From Streptomyces anulatus (GTDB lineage: Bacteria > Actinomycetota > Actinomycetes > Streptomycetales > Streptomycetaceae), in assembly GCF_000721175.1 (NCBI RefSeq), contig NZ_JOEZ01000014.1, positions 76,676 to 140,675 of the forward strand: a stretch of DNA of 64,000 nt, read 5' to 3'. Below, piece by piece: positions 43,106-51,230 of the stretch (position 1 is the stretch's first letter; each line of letters begins with the position of its first letter). The notes under the pieces were generated by a model. It was given only the letters and a program-made list of their open reading frames with translations. It did no database searches and was not told the origin of the DNA. Made by a program: the position numbers and the translations under genes.

Positions 43106-44683
43106 ATGGTGTTCCGCAGCGAGTACGCAGATGTACCGGCCCTCGACACGCCCATCCACGACGCGGTCCTCGGCGAGGCCGCCGGGTTCTCCGACACCGT
43201 CGCCCTGATCGACGGGACGGACGGCACCTCCCTCACGTACGCCCAGCTCGACGGCTTCCACCGGCGCATCGCCGCCGCGCTCGCCGAGGCGGGGCTCAGG
43301 AAGGGCGACGTCCTCGCCCTGCACAGCCCGAACACCATCGCCTACCCGGCGGTCTTCTACGGGGCCACCCGCGCCGGGGCCGCCGTCACCACGGTCCACC
43401 CGCTGGCCACGCCCGAGGAGTTCGCCAAGCAGCTCGCCGACAGCGGGGCGAAGTGGATCGTGACGGTCTCCCCGCTGCTGGCGACCGCCCGCCGGGCGGC
43501 CGAACTCACCGGCGGCGTCAGGGAGATCTACGTCTGCGACCAGGCGGAGGGCCACACCTCCATCCTGGACATGCTGTCCTCCGCCGCCCCCGAACCGGAG
43601 ATCGACATCGACCCCGGCGAGGACGTCGCGGCGCTCCCGTACAGCTCCGGCACGACGGGCACGCCCAAGGGCGTGATGCTCACGCACCGCTCGATCGCGA
43701 CCAACCTGGAGCAGCTGAGACCGTTCATCCCCATGGGCGAGGGCGACCGGATCCTGGCGGTCCTCCCCTTCTTCCACATCTACGGCCTGACGGCGCTGAT
43801 GAACGCGCCGCTGCGCTGCGGCTCGACGGTGGTCGTCCTGCCCCGCTTCGACCTGGCGCAGTTCCTGGAAGCCGTCCAGACGCACCGCATCACCGGCCTG
43901 TACGTGGCCCCGCCGATCGTGCTGGCCCTGGCGAAGCACCCGCTGGTGGGGGAGTACGACCTCTCCTCGCTCCGGTACATCGTCAGCGCCGCCGCCCCGC
44001 TGGACGCCGACCTGGCCGCCGCCTGTTCGGCCCGCCTGGGGCTGCCGGCGGTGCGGCAGGCGTACGGGATGACGGAGCTGTCGCCCGGTACGCACGTGGT
44101 GCCGCTCTCCGTCGAGCAGCCGCCGGCCGGCACGGTCGGCAAGCTGCTGCCGAACACCGAGATGCGGATCGTCTCCCTGGAGGACCCGGCGAAGGACGCG
44201 GAGCCGGGAGCGGACGGCGAGATCCTCATCCGGGGCCCGCAGGTGATGAAGGGCTACCTGGGCCGCCCCGACGCCACCGCCGACATGATCGACGCGGACG
44301 GCTGGGTGCACACGGGCGACGTCGGCCGGGCGGACGCGGACGGCTGGCTGTTCGTCGTCGACCGGGTCAAGGAGCTGATCAAGTACAAGGGCTACCAGGT
44401 GGCCCCCGCCGAGCTGGAGGCCCTGCTCCTGACCCACGAGCAGGTGGCGGACGCGGCGGTGATCGGGGTGTACGACGCCGAGGGCAACGAGGTCCCGAAG
44501 GCGTTCCTGGTCCGGGGCCCGGCGGCGGACGGCCTGACCACGGACGACGTGATGGCGTACGTCGCCGAGCGGGTCTCCCCGTACAAGAAGGTGCGGCAGG
44601 CCGAGTTCGTCGACGCGGTGCCCCGGGCGGCATCGGGCAAGATCCTCCGGCGCGAGCTGCGCGACCGCGAGAAGACGGACTGA
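43106..44683 (+). CDS. Acyl-CoA synthetase, 4-coumarate:CoA ligase family
   Basis: 525 residues. AMP-binding motifs: LPYSSGTTGTPKGVMLTHR (P-loop), QAYGMTELSPG, GWVHTGDVGRADADGWLFVV, and the C-terminal VPRAASGKILRRELR with the catalytic Lys. It activates a carboxylic acid as an acyl-AMP and then the CoA thioester, the entry step for this operon. ATG 43106 follows AGGGGA. Substrate class (branched, terpenoid or aromatic acid) is not readable from the sequence. Confidence 0.92.
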   Translation: MVFRSEYADVPALDTPIHDAVLGEAAGFSDTVALIDGTDGTSLTYAQLDGFHRRIAAALAEAGLRKGDVLALHSPNTIAYPAVFYGATRAGAAVTTVHPLATPEEFAKQLADSGAKWIVTVSPLLATARRAAELTGGVREIYVCDQAEGHTSILDMLSSAAPEPEIDIDPGEDVAALPYSSGTTGTPKGVMLTHRSIATNLEQLRPFIPMGEGDRILAVLPFFHIYGLTALMNAPLRCGSTVVVLPRFDLAQFLEAVQTHRITGLYVAPPIVLALAKHPLVGEYDLSSLRYIVSAAAPLDADLAAACSARLGLPAVRQAYGMTELSPGTHVVPLSVEQPPAGTVGKLLPNTEMRIVSLEDPAKDAEPGADGEILIRGPQVMKGYLGRPDATADMIDADGWVHTGDVGRADADGWLFVVDRVKELIKYKGYQVAPAELEALLLTHEQVADAAVIGVYDAEGNEVPKAFLVRGPAADGLTTDDVMAYVAERVSPYKKVRQAEFVDAVPRAASGKILRRELRDREKTD

Positions 44684-44718
44684 CGGATTCATGGATTGAT
44701 GGATTGTTCGGAGGAGAA

Positions 44719-45453
44719 GTGACCCTGATCGGACGAACGACGGACCGGGGCGTGGCGACGCTGACCCTGGACTCCCCGGCCAACCGCAACGCGCTCTCGG
44801 CGGCGCTCGTCGGCGAACTGCGGGAAGCCCTGGCGGAGTGCGCGGCGGACGACACCGTGCGGGCGGTGGTGCTGGCCCACACGGGGTCGACGTTCTGCGC
44901 GGGGGCGGACCTGACGGCGCCGCCGGACCCGGAGGCGTTCGTGGGCCTGATGCGGGAGATCGTGGAGCTGCCGAAACCGGTGGTGGCCCGGGTGACGGGC
45001 CATGTCCGGGCGGGGGGTCTGGGCCTGCTGGCGGCGTGCGACATCGCGGTGGCCGGCGAGGCGTCGTCCTTCGCCCTCACGGAGTCCCGCCTGGGCCTGG
45101 CTCCCGCGGTCATCTCCCTCACCCTGCTGCCGCGCCTGGACCGCACGGCGGCGAACCGCTACTACCTCACGGGGGAGCGGTTCGACGCCGCGGAGGCGGC
45201 CAGGATCTCGCTGGTGACGGAGGCCGCCGAGGACGTGGACAAGGCGCTCGAACCGGTCCTGGACGGTCTGCGCCGGGCCTCGCCGCAGGGGCTGGCCGCA
45301 TCGAAGGAGCTGGTCACGGCTACGGTGCTGAGGAGCTTCGACCAGTACGCCGAAGACCTCATCGCCCGATCCGCCGCGTTGTTCGCCTCCGACGAGGCGA
45401 GGGAGGGGATGACGGCCTTCCTCGAACGACGGGACCCGGCATGGGTGCGGTGA
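44719..45453 (+). CDS. Enoyl-CoA hydratase/isomerase family protein
   Basis: 244 residues. Crotonase-fold motifs: LTLDSPANRNALSAALVGEL, the oxyanion-hole segment STFCAGADL, and ARVTGHVRAGGLGLLAACDI. In the second active-site region TESRLGLAPAVIS lacks the usual second Glu position, so hydration could be replaced by another crotonase reaction. In context it may act on the carboxylated enoyl-CoA like AtuE or LiuC. GGAGGAG precedes the GTG at 44719. Confidence 0.9.
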   Translation: MTLIGRTTDRGVATLTLDSPANRNALSAALVGELREALAECAADDTVRAVVLAHTGSTFCAGADLTAPPDPEAFVGLMREIVELPKPVVARVTGHVRAGGLGLLAACDIAVAGEASSFALTESRLGLAPAVISLTLLPRLDRTAANRYYLTGERFDAAEAARISLVTEAAEDVDKALEPVLDGLRRASPQGLAASKELVTATVLRSFDQYAEDLIARSAALFASDEAREGMTAFLERRDPAWVR

Positions 45454-46046
45454 CCTCCTCTTCCACCTCCAAGGCCGCTCACGCGCCGAAGCAGGACCGC
45501 AGCCGGGCGACCCGGCAGCGGCTCCTGGAGGCGGCGGTGGCCTGCCTGGCCGAACACGGCTGGGCGGGCTCCACCGTCTCCGTCGTCGCCGAGCGCGCCG
45601 GCGTCTCGCGCGGCGCGGCCCAGCACCACTTCCCGACCCGCGAGGACCTGTTCACGGGCGCGGTGGAGTACGTCGCCGAGGAACGCTCCGCCGCCCTGCG
45701 CACGCTCCCCGTCCAGGGCCGCGCCGAGGTGGTCGCGGCCCTCGTCGACCTCTACACCGGCCCCCTGTTCCGGGCCGCGCTCCAGCTCTGGGTGGCCGCC
45801 TCCAACGAGCCCCAGCTCCGCCCGCGCGTCACGGAGCTGGAGGCGCGGGTGGGCCGTGAGACCCACCGCATCGCGGTCGGACTCCTGGGCGCGGACGAGT
45901 CCCGCCCCGGGGCCCGCGAAACGGTCCAGGGCCTTCTCGACATGGCCCGCGGCCTGGGCCTCGCCAACCTCCTCACCGACGACACCGCCCGGCGGGCGCG
46001 GGTGGTGTCGCAGTGGGCGGCGCTGGTGGAGGAGGGACTGGGGTGA
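45441..46046 (+). CDS. TetR-family regulator closing the acyl-CoA operon
   Basis: 201 residues. The HTH is RATRQRLLEAAVACLAEHGW followed by VVAERAGVSRGAAQHHFPTR; the C-terminal domain resembles TetR_C regulators of acyl-CoA genes. It overlaps the enoyl-CoA hydratase end by 13 bases (a GTG at 45450 would give a 4-base overlap). It probably represses the operon from the CAAGC-GT-GCTTG site at 35375, with an acyl-CoA as inducer. Confidence 0.9.
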   Translation: MGAVTSSSTSKAAHAPKQDRSRATRQRLLEAAVACLAEHGWAGSTVSVVAERAGVSRGAAQHHFPTREDLFTGAVEYVAEERSAALRTLPVQGRAEVVAALVDLYTGPLFRAALQLWVAASNEPQLRPRVTELEARVGRETHRIAVGLLGADESRPGARETVQGLLDMARGLGLANLLTDDTARRARVVSQWAALVEEGLG

Positions 46047-46049
46047 GCC

Positions 46050-47351
46050 TCAGCGGTACCGGATCACGTGCAGCGTGTGGACTCCGGCGGGATCGAAGGA
46101 CACGGGCTCCTCGGAGGAGCCGTCGAGGAGCAGCACGCCGTCCGCCGTGGTGAGCCCGTTGACGAGCCACCCCACGGCCTCACGTCCCCGGCCGTCCGTG
46201 CGGCGGATCCAGATCAGGGCCCGTGAGCCGGTCGGGAAGGACGACAGTTCGTCGACTGCCGAGGACCAGACCTTGTGGTCCGACGTCGACAGGACGGGCC
46301 CGAGCTGGGCGAGGGTCGACTCGAACCAGTCGGCACGGCCGGGTGGGGGCGGCGGAGGGAACGTCCCGGTGCCGGGGCGTCCGCCGGCGTCCCAGTGGGC
46401 CAGCCAGTTCCAGGGGTCCGCATTCGGCAGACCGAACGGTTCGGCGGCGTCCTTGGGGACGACCAGCGTCGCGTCGAGCATGGTGTCCTGCCAGCGCCCG
46501 CTCTCCTGATGACGTCGCGTGTCGCAGGAGAAGACCCAGCCCCGCCGGGTTTCGTCGCCTGTGGTCGGACCGACCAGTTCTGCCTTACCTCCGTACGTGT
46601 TCTCCAACCACAGCCGTGCCTTGGTGACCGCCGCCTCGAAGTCGTGAGCCTCCTGCTCCCAGGGCGGGCGGGGAACCCTCAACGCCTCCGGCAGGGCCCT
46701 GAGGAGAACCAACTCGCGCACACCGTCGGTGTCCAACCGGGCGAGGGACGACGTCAGGCTGTCGAAGATGACGACCTGCCCCTGGTGGTTGTGCGCGTAG
46801 ACCAGATTGCCCGTCGCTTCCGGCCCGCCGATCTCGCGGCGCACCCACACCAGGCCACGGCTGTCGGGCCCGTGCTCCGCGACCGCCTTCACGATCTCGT
46901 CCCAGCTGTTCACGCTCACGCGCTCGAACTCCGGGAAGTAGCGGCGGGTCAGCCTGCTCCACCAGCCGGGTGCCTCGTCCGAGGGCTGCCAGGCGAGCGC
47001 TGTGGAAGGACCCTTGCTGATCGCCGAGTGCAGTGCCACGACAGCGCCGCGGGCGTTGATCCTGCGCCCCTGGTTCTGGACCCGGGCGACGCCCGCCTCG
47101 TACGACGCGGCGGGCTCCAGGTCCGCGAGGGGCGCGCTCGGCGCGGGATGGAAGGGGGAGCTGCCGTCCTTGAGCACGACGAGGGAGGACGCCAGCATCG
47201 GGGTTCGCGGAAACCCGGGCTGCTGCACGGTCCGGCACGCCATGAGCCAGGCCGAGGCCGACTCGGCCACCGGGTGCGGTGCCGCCAGTTCCGCGAGCCC
47301 GCCGTAGGTAGAGGCGAGCCAGGCAGCGGCCTGCTGGTCGGGGCGGAGCAT
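46050..47351 (-). CDS. Two-repeat YrhB/Imm35-like protein with embedded dead-toxin-like domains
   Basis: 433 residues made of two copies of a two-part unit. Imm35/YrhB-like parts lie at about 5-80 and 240-320 (WLASTYGGLAELAAP against WLENTYGGKAELVGP; WVFSCDTRRHQESGRWQDTM matches WTVCFDFKEHIETGDFTQAP of the adjacent immunity protein). Parts at about 145-215 and 355-430 resemble the C-terminus of the toxin encoded upstream (VIFDSLTSSLARLD and LLLDGSSEEPVSFD against FLDGQSGTLGILE). In them the toxin catalytic His is Asn182 or Trp395, and no NC motif is present. It is the last gene of the toxin operon, two bases after the 101-residue immunity gene. Possible roles are a second immunity protein or a decoy. 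The domain reading is by eye. Confidence 0.75.
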   Translation of the reverse strand: MLRPDQQAAAWLASTYGGLAELAAPHPVAESASAWLMACRTVQQPGFPRTPMLASSLVVLKDGSSPFHPAPSAPLADLEPAASYEAGVARVQNQGRRINARGAVVALHSAISKGPSTALAWQPSDEAPGWWSRLTRRYFPEFERVSVNSWDEIVKAVAEHGPDSRGLVWVRREIGGPEATGNLVYAHNHQGQVVIFDSLTSSLARLDTDGVRELVLLRALPEALRVPRPPWEQEAHDFEAAVTKARLWLENTYGGKAELVGPTTGDETRRGWVFSCDTRRHQESGRWQDTMLDATLVVPKDAAEPFGLPNADPWNWLAHWDAGGRPGTGTFPPPPPPGRADWFESTLAQLGPVLSTSDHKVWSSAVDELSSFPTGSRALIWIRRTDGRGREAVGWLVNGLTTADGVLLLDGSSEEPVSFDPAGVHTLHVIRYR

Positions 47352-47352
47352 G

Positions 47353-47658
47353 CTACTGCCCTTTCTTCGGCGGCCAGTTGCCGGAGGCTTGGAGGGTCAT
47401 GTATTCCTCTGTTGGCGGGAACGTGGGGGCGAAGTGGGCAGCGGACCGGTCGTGCGGAACGACGATCACGGCGGAGAACGGGGCCTGAGTGAAATCCCCT
47501 GTTTCGATGTGCTCCTTGAAGTCGAAGCAAACCGTCCAGCCGTAGGTGAACTCGATGGCTGTATCCGGGCGCATCACGATGGAATCCGCACGGTCCGGGT
47601 AAGCGACCTTTTGCAGGAACTCGGCGGCGCTGAGCACGGCTTCGTCTTTGGATACCAT
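47353..47658 (-). CDS. Imm35/YrhB-type immunity protein
   Basis: 101 residues. The pattern matches the Imm35 family: SAAEFLQKVAYPDRADSIVM, GWTVCFDFKEHIETGDF, AVIVVPHDRSAAHFAPTFPP and a final EEYMTLQASG. It starts one base after the toxin stop, the position of a cognate immunity gene, and should neutralise the papain-like toxin domain in the producer. The sequence is less G+C-rich than neighbouring genes. Confidence 0.82.
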   Translation of the reverse strand: MVSKDEAVLSAAEFLQKVAYPDRADSIVMRPDTAIEFTYGWTVCFDFKEHIETGDFTQAPFSAVIVVPHDRSAAHFAPTFPPTEEYMTLQASGNWPPKKGQ

Positions 47659-49365
47659 TTAGGGAACTCCATTGCGATAAGGGATGTGTCCGATGGACGA
47701 GACGTTTTTCTCCAGAATTCCCAGAGTTCCGCTCTGGCCATCGAGGAAGACGACGCCGTGCGGTGTGTTCACGGCGTTAAAAATATGGGCGGTGTTGTTG
47801 GGGCGGCTGATGTAGACAGCGCTTCTTGAGCCTTCCCCGCGGGCTTGGAGATCGCGGATGATGTCATCATAACTATTGACGAAGTCGTAGTGTCCCTTAG
47901 GCCTGTCCTTCAGGCCAAGCTGTTCCGGAGGGATGTGGTCGCCGCCCAGCTTGGGGGCCGCACCGACCTCGATGCCGTCCATGCGGCGATCTACGGTGAC
48001 CGTATTGTGACTGCAGTTCATCGTGTATCCGTGGTGCCCGGTGTTGTTCACATCCTTGAGCCAGGGATACTCGGAATCCAGGAACTCCTGAGCACGCTTC
48101 GGATCGACCGAATCGTAGTGAATCGCCTTCTCTTTCACAGATTCGGTGCCGCGCGCCAAATCGCTCCACTTGGACGGTGCGGGGCCCGGAACGTTGTCTG
48201 CGTACTTCAGCCCGAGGCGGGTTCCGCCGCGGACGAGGCCTGCCCCCTTCGTGCCGACGAGCTCGGGGAGGAGGCGGCCGACGAACTCGGATGGATCCTT
48301 CTTGAACCCGTCCACCGCGGCCTGGACGACCCGTTCCGGGTGCGCAGCGGTGGACACCAGCCCGGACAGCGTCATGCTGACGTTCTGGGCGTATGCGGCG
48401 GGGTGGGTGAGGTTGTAGGGGTCGAGCGGGTTGAGCCCACGGGCGAAGTTGACGATTCCGGCGGCGCCCTTGAGGGCGCCACCGGCGACGTGGGTCAGCT
48501 CGGTGTTCACCGCGTGGTAGCCGTCGGTGAGGTTGTCGCCGAGCCGGTCCAGCGGCGGGGGCTCGGCAGGAGCGTGCGCCAGTGCTTCCTTGACCTTGCT
48601 CCGGGCCTCCGCGGCAGCCGAGTTCCGCTGCCGACGTGCCTCGGCCAGCTTCTCCCGCGCCGCCTCGATGTCGGCTCTGCCGGGATCCTTGAAGGGCTCC
48701 GGCACCGGACCGGGATCCTGGTCGGCTTTGATTTTCGCGTTGTACGCGTCGATGCGCAGGTTGTACGCCTCCACTGCCTGCTCGGAGGCGAGCTTGCCCT
48801 CCTTGTAGAGGACGACAGCCTCTTTGGCCTGTTCCTGAGCCCACTTGACGGTGTCGGCGTACGCGGCCAGAGCGTTTCCAGCGGTCTCGCAAGCGTCCGA
48901 CGCATAGAGCCACTTCTTGGGCTGCATCTCGAACTTCTTGCGGAAGGCGTCACCTGCCGCGCCTCTCCAGTGCGCGGAGTCGAGACTGCGCATGCCCTGA
49001 CCGACCTTGTCGAAGGCGGCCTGGAAGTCCTTGAGGTGCTTGGCGCTTTCGGAGATCTTGCCGGAATTGCCGTGGACGAGCTCATTGGCGTCCTCGGTCT
49101 GGCCGAGCTGCTGCTCACCGGGGGTGGCCCCGAGGTCGGACGCGACGCCGTCCCCCCAGTCCTGGACGGCATCGGCGGCGCCGTGCAAACCCACGTGGTC
49201 CAGGCCGTCGCCGACCTTGTTCGTCCCCCAGTCGACGCCTTCTCCGACGATCTTCTTTCCCGCGTCGAAGCCGTCCTCAAGTGCGCCGAGGCCGTCGTTG
49301 ATTCCGTCCTTGACACCGCCGCCGAGGTCCTTGAGGTCGCCGCCGATATCGTCGAGGACGCCCAT
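47659..49365 (-). CDS. WXG-type polymorphic toxin with papain-like (Tox-PL) C-terminal domain
   Basis: 568 residues. The N-terminal 300 are a type VII secretion-type helical region with a WXG-like turn (SAHWRGAAGDAFRKKF, Trp133) and a long coiled coil. The middle (about 300-430) is a linker. The last 120 are a papain-fold toxin domain: Cys451 in TMNCSHNTVTVDRRMDG, His527 in NNTAHIFNAVN, and Asp542/Gln544 in VVFLDGQSG. Family members deamidate or cleave host proteins. It overlaps the preceding gene by one base and is followed at once by an Imm35-type gene. The toxin end is A+T-richer than the rest, typical of swapped toxin tips. Likely target: rival bacteria. Confidence 0.87.
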   Translation of the reverse strand: MGVLDDIGGDLKDLGGGVKDGINDGLGALEDGFDAGKKIVGEGVDWGTNKVGDGLDHVGLHGAADAVQDWGDGVASDLGATPGEQQLGQTEDANELVHGNSGKISESAKHLKDFQAAFDKVGQGMRSLDSAHWRGAAGDAFRKKFEMQPKKWLYASDACETAGNALAAYADTVKWAQEQAKEAVVLYKEGKLASEQAVEAYNLRIDAYNAKIKADQDPGPVPEPFKDPGRADIEAAREKLAEARRQRNSAAAEARSKVKEALAHAPAEPPPLDRLGDNLTDGYHAVNTELTHVAGGALKGAAGIVNFARGLNPLDPYNLTHPAAYAQNVSMTLSGLVSTAAHPERVVQAAVDGFKKDPSEFVGRLLPELVGTKGAGLVRGGTRLGLKYADNVPGPAPSKWSDLARGTESVKEKAIHYDSVDPKRAQEFLDSEYPWLKDVNNTGHHGYTMNCSHNTVTVDRRMDGIEVGAAPKLGGDHIPPEQLGLKDRPKGHYDFVNSYDDIIRDLQARGEGSRSAVYISRPNNTAHIFNAVNTPHGVVFLDGQSGTLGILEKNVSSIGHIPYRNGVP

Positions 49366-50018
49366 CAGCCCACGCCCCGCTGCTGCTGTGCGGCCTCGGC
49401 GCGTTCCTCGGCAGAGGGGCCGAACGTGTTGTCCAGCATGCGGTCGTACTCGGCGTCTGAGATACCCAGCCCATTCCGCAGGTTCTCGGGGTTGAGCCCC
49501 ATCGGTCCGATGGTCCGGGAGGTCATCACGTCCCGCCCGGCATCCTTCCAGCCCTGCTCGATGCTCTCCCCGGCCCGCTCCCACGACTCCCGGCTGTAGT
49601 CGACCCCACCGTAGGCGCCCGAGGTGGCGATGTCCTTCCAACCCTGCTGGGTGACCTCGTCCTCCGAGGCGTACGGGTTGCCGATGGCCGCGTTCGTGAC
49701 GACCTTGAAGGTGCCCTCGATGTACTGCTCGTTCTCGTAGAACGAGCCGGCGGACAGGCCCGTGGCGGCCGCGATGCCGTTGCCTTCGCTAATCAGGGAG
49801 CGGACGCCCCACTCCCATCGCTCGCAGAACGATGAGAACTCCTGCGTGAGTCCTTCATTGCCCAATTCCAGTCCGGAGAGCTCGATTTCGCCGAATCCGC
49901 GCCCTCTTCCGGCTTGGCCGACCATGCCCAGCTCTTTCAACTCGCCGAGCGCGTCCGTCAGTCCCTTGGCTATCAGGTTCAGGCCCTGGGTCCTGAGGTC
50001 GTCGCCTCCCCCGTTCAC
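49365..50018 (-). CDS. Hypothetical protein of the toxin operon
   Basis: 217 residues, mostly helical and acidic, with no membrane segment or signal peptide. Segments such as FCERWEWGVRSLISEGNGIA and SGSFYENEQYIEG-like GSFYENEQYIEGTFKVVTNA suggest a WXG-like helical hairpin. It could be a secretion partner or chaperone of the toxin whose start overlaps its stop. The GTG at 50018 follows AGAGGGAT. I do not recognise a named family. Confidence 0.75.
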   Translation of the reverse strand: MNGGGDDLRTQGLNLIAKGLTDALGELKELGMVGQAGRGRGFGEIELSGLELGNEGLTQEFSSFCERWEWGVRSLISEGNGIAAATGLSAGSFYENEQYIEGTFKVVTNAAIGNPYASEDEVTQQGWKDIATSGAYGGVDYSRESWERAGESIEQGWKDAGRDVMTSRTIGPMGLNPENLRNGLGISDAEYDRMLDNTFGPSAEERAEAAQQQRGVG

Positions 50019-50027
50019 GTGATCCCT

Positions 50028-50630
50028 CTACCCTTCTGTGTAGGCGTCGATCGTGGCCTCATCGGGCACGATTCCCTTGACCGGCGGGAGCACCAGACCC
50101 TCCGCCCCGTCCGCGCAGTCCAGCGCCACCCCGCACGGCATGCCGGCCGCTGGAACCGCCACGTCCAGCAACCGTGCGCCGAGGACGGTCTGGTAGCTCC
50201 ACTCGCTGCGGAACATCCCGCGGGCCTGCGCGTAACGGGCGAGTGCCTGTTGATCAGAGAAGGCGAGGATGAAGCGAATGCCGTTCATGTCGGCAGTCAG
50301 AAAGCCGCCTTCGGCGTCGGGTGACTGACTTCTTCCCAAAGGCACCAGGACAGGTGTGGTGCGGAAATTCTCCAGAAGCGCCATGAACTCAAGCCGTCTG
50401 CTGGTGACCAGTGGATCCTCGCCCGGGGTGTCTCTCGCCGTGGTCGCCGTACGCGGTGGCGTCGGAGTCCCCGGCCGCGGACCGGACGAGTCGGCGGGAG
50501 GGCTGACCGGCCGGCCCCCCGAAGCGTCGGCTCGCCTGCCACCCGCAGGCATATCGGCATAATCCGCCAGCCTCGGCCTCCGAACGCCACCTTGCGGCTG
50601 CGCGCCGTCCTGGGCCTCGTAGTCAGACAT
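50028..50630 (-). CDS. SseB N-terminal-like (SAV_915-type) protein
   Basis: 200 residues. The first 70 are Pro/Ala/Arg-rich and probably disordered. The C-terminal 120 match the SseB-like fold: LLENFRTTPVLVPLG, GGFLTADMNGIRFILAFSDQ, QTVLGARLLDVAVPA and GVALDCADGAEGLVLPPVKG. In Streptomyces such proteins occur next to WXG-type toxin genes; their job is unknown. The ATG at 50630 is chosen, but the frame stays open to an ATG at 51062. Confidence 0.75.
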   Translation of the reverse strand: MSDYEAQDGAQPQGGVRRPRLADYADMPAGGRRADASGGRPVSPPADSSGPRPGTPTPPRTATTARDTPGEDPLVTSRRLEFMALLENFRTTPVLVPLGRSQSPDAEGGFLTADMNGIRFILAFSDQQALARYAQARGMFRSEWSYQTVLGARLLDVAVPAAGMPCGVALDCADGAEGLVLPPVKGIVPDEATIDAYTEG

Positions 50631-51230
50631 GGCGCACATCATCACATCTGCAATTTGGTCGGCACAACGTGCGTCTGCTCCCGCCCCTTTCGCAGCCGCA
50701 GCCGCAGGCTCCTGGCGGACGGCTCGAACCGCTCGGGCCGGCCGGACGCGACCGACCGCCGACACGTCTGTGCTTCCGCGCTTCTGCTGAGCCGCACGGG
50801 CCGGGGACGGGCGTGGCCTGGTAGCAGTACGTGCCCGTCGATCGTCGACAAGGCTCTCGTACGTGAGGTGCACCAGCCCGGGCGCCAGCACCGCTCCGGT
50901 CACGCTGGAGGGCTCGTGACGCGGGCTTTCCCTGTACCTGCCCTCCAGGTAGGGGGCGGCGAACACCTTCTCGTGACCCCGCGCGGTGGGGTCCATCAGC
51001 TGCACTGCACCGGCGGTCGTCGCGCCTGCCTCCGCGTTCACGTCCGTTGTCCGTCCGCTCATGCGGCCATTCCGGCCGAAGGGCAGGGGCTTCCGGCGGG
51101 CGTGCCTGGCGGGGCCCGCGCGGACCTTCCGGTGTACGGGAGTTGGCCCGGGGATGAGGAGTCGGCGGCGAACGGCCGCCCGGCCGTCCGATCGGGCGTG
51201 GGCCGCCGTTCCGCTGGCTACGTTGACGCT
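50631..51230. other. Gap between the toxin operon and the giant gene, with a coding-like segment
   Basis: No complete gene is assigned. On the minus strand, 51062 down to about 50850 reads as about 70 codons with very high G/C at third positions (MSGRTTDVNAEAG and on to VHLTYESLVDD), in frame with the SseB-like gene. From 50850 to 50631 the bias is lost, with rare codons. It could be a 5' extension of that gene, a small separate gene, or a decaying one. The rest should hold divergent promoters. Confidence 0.5.
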
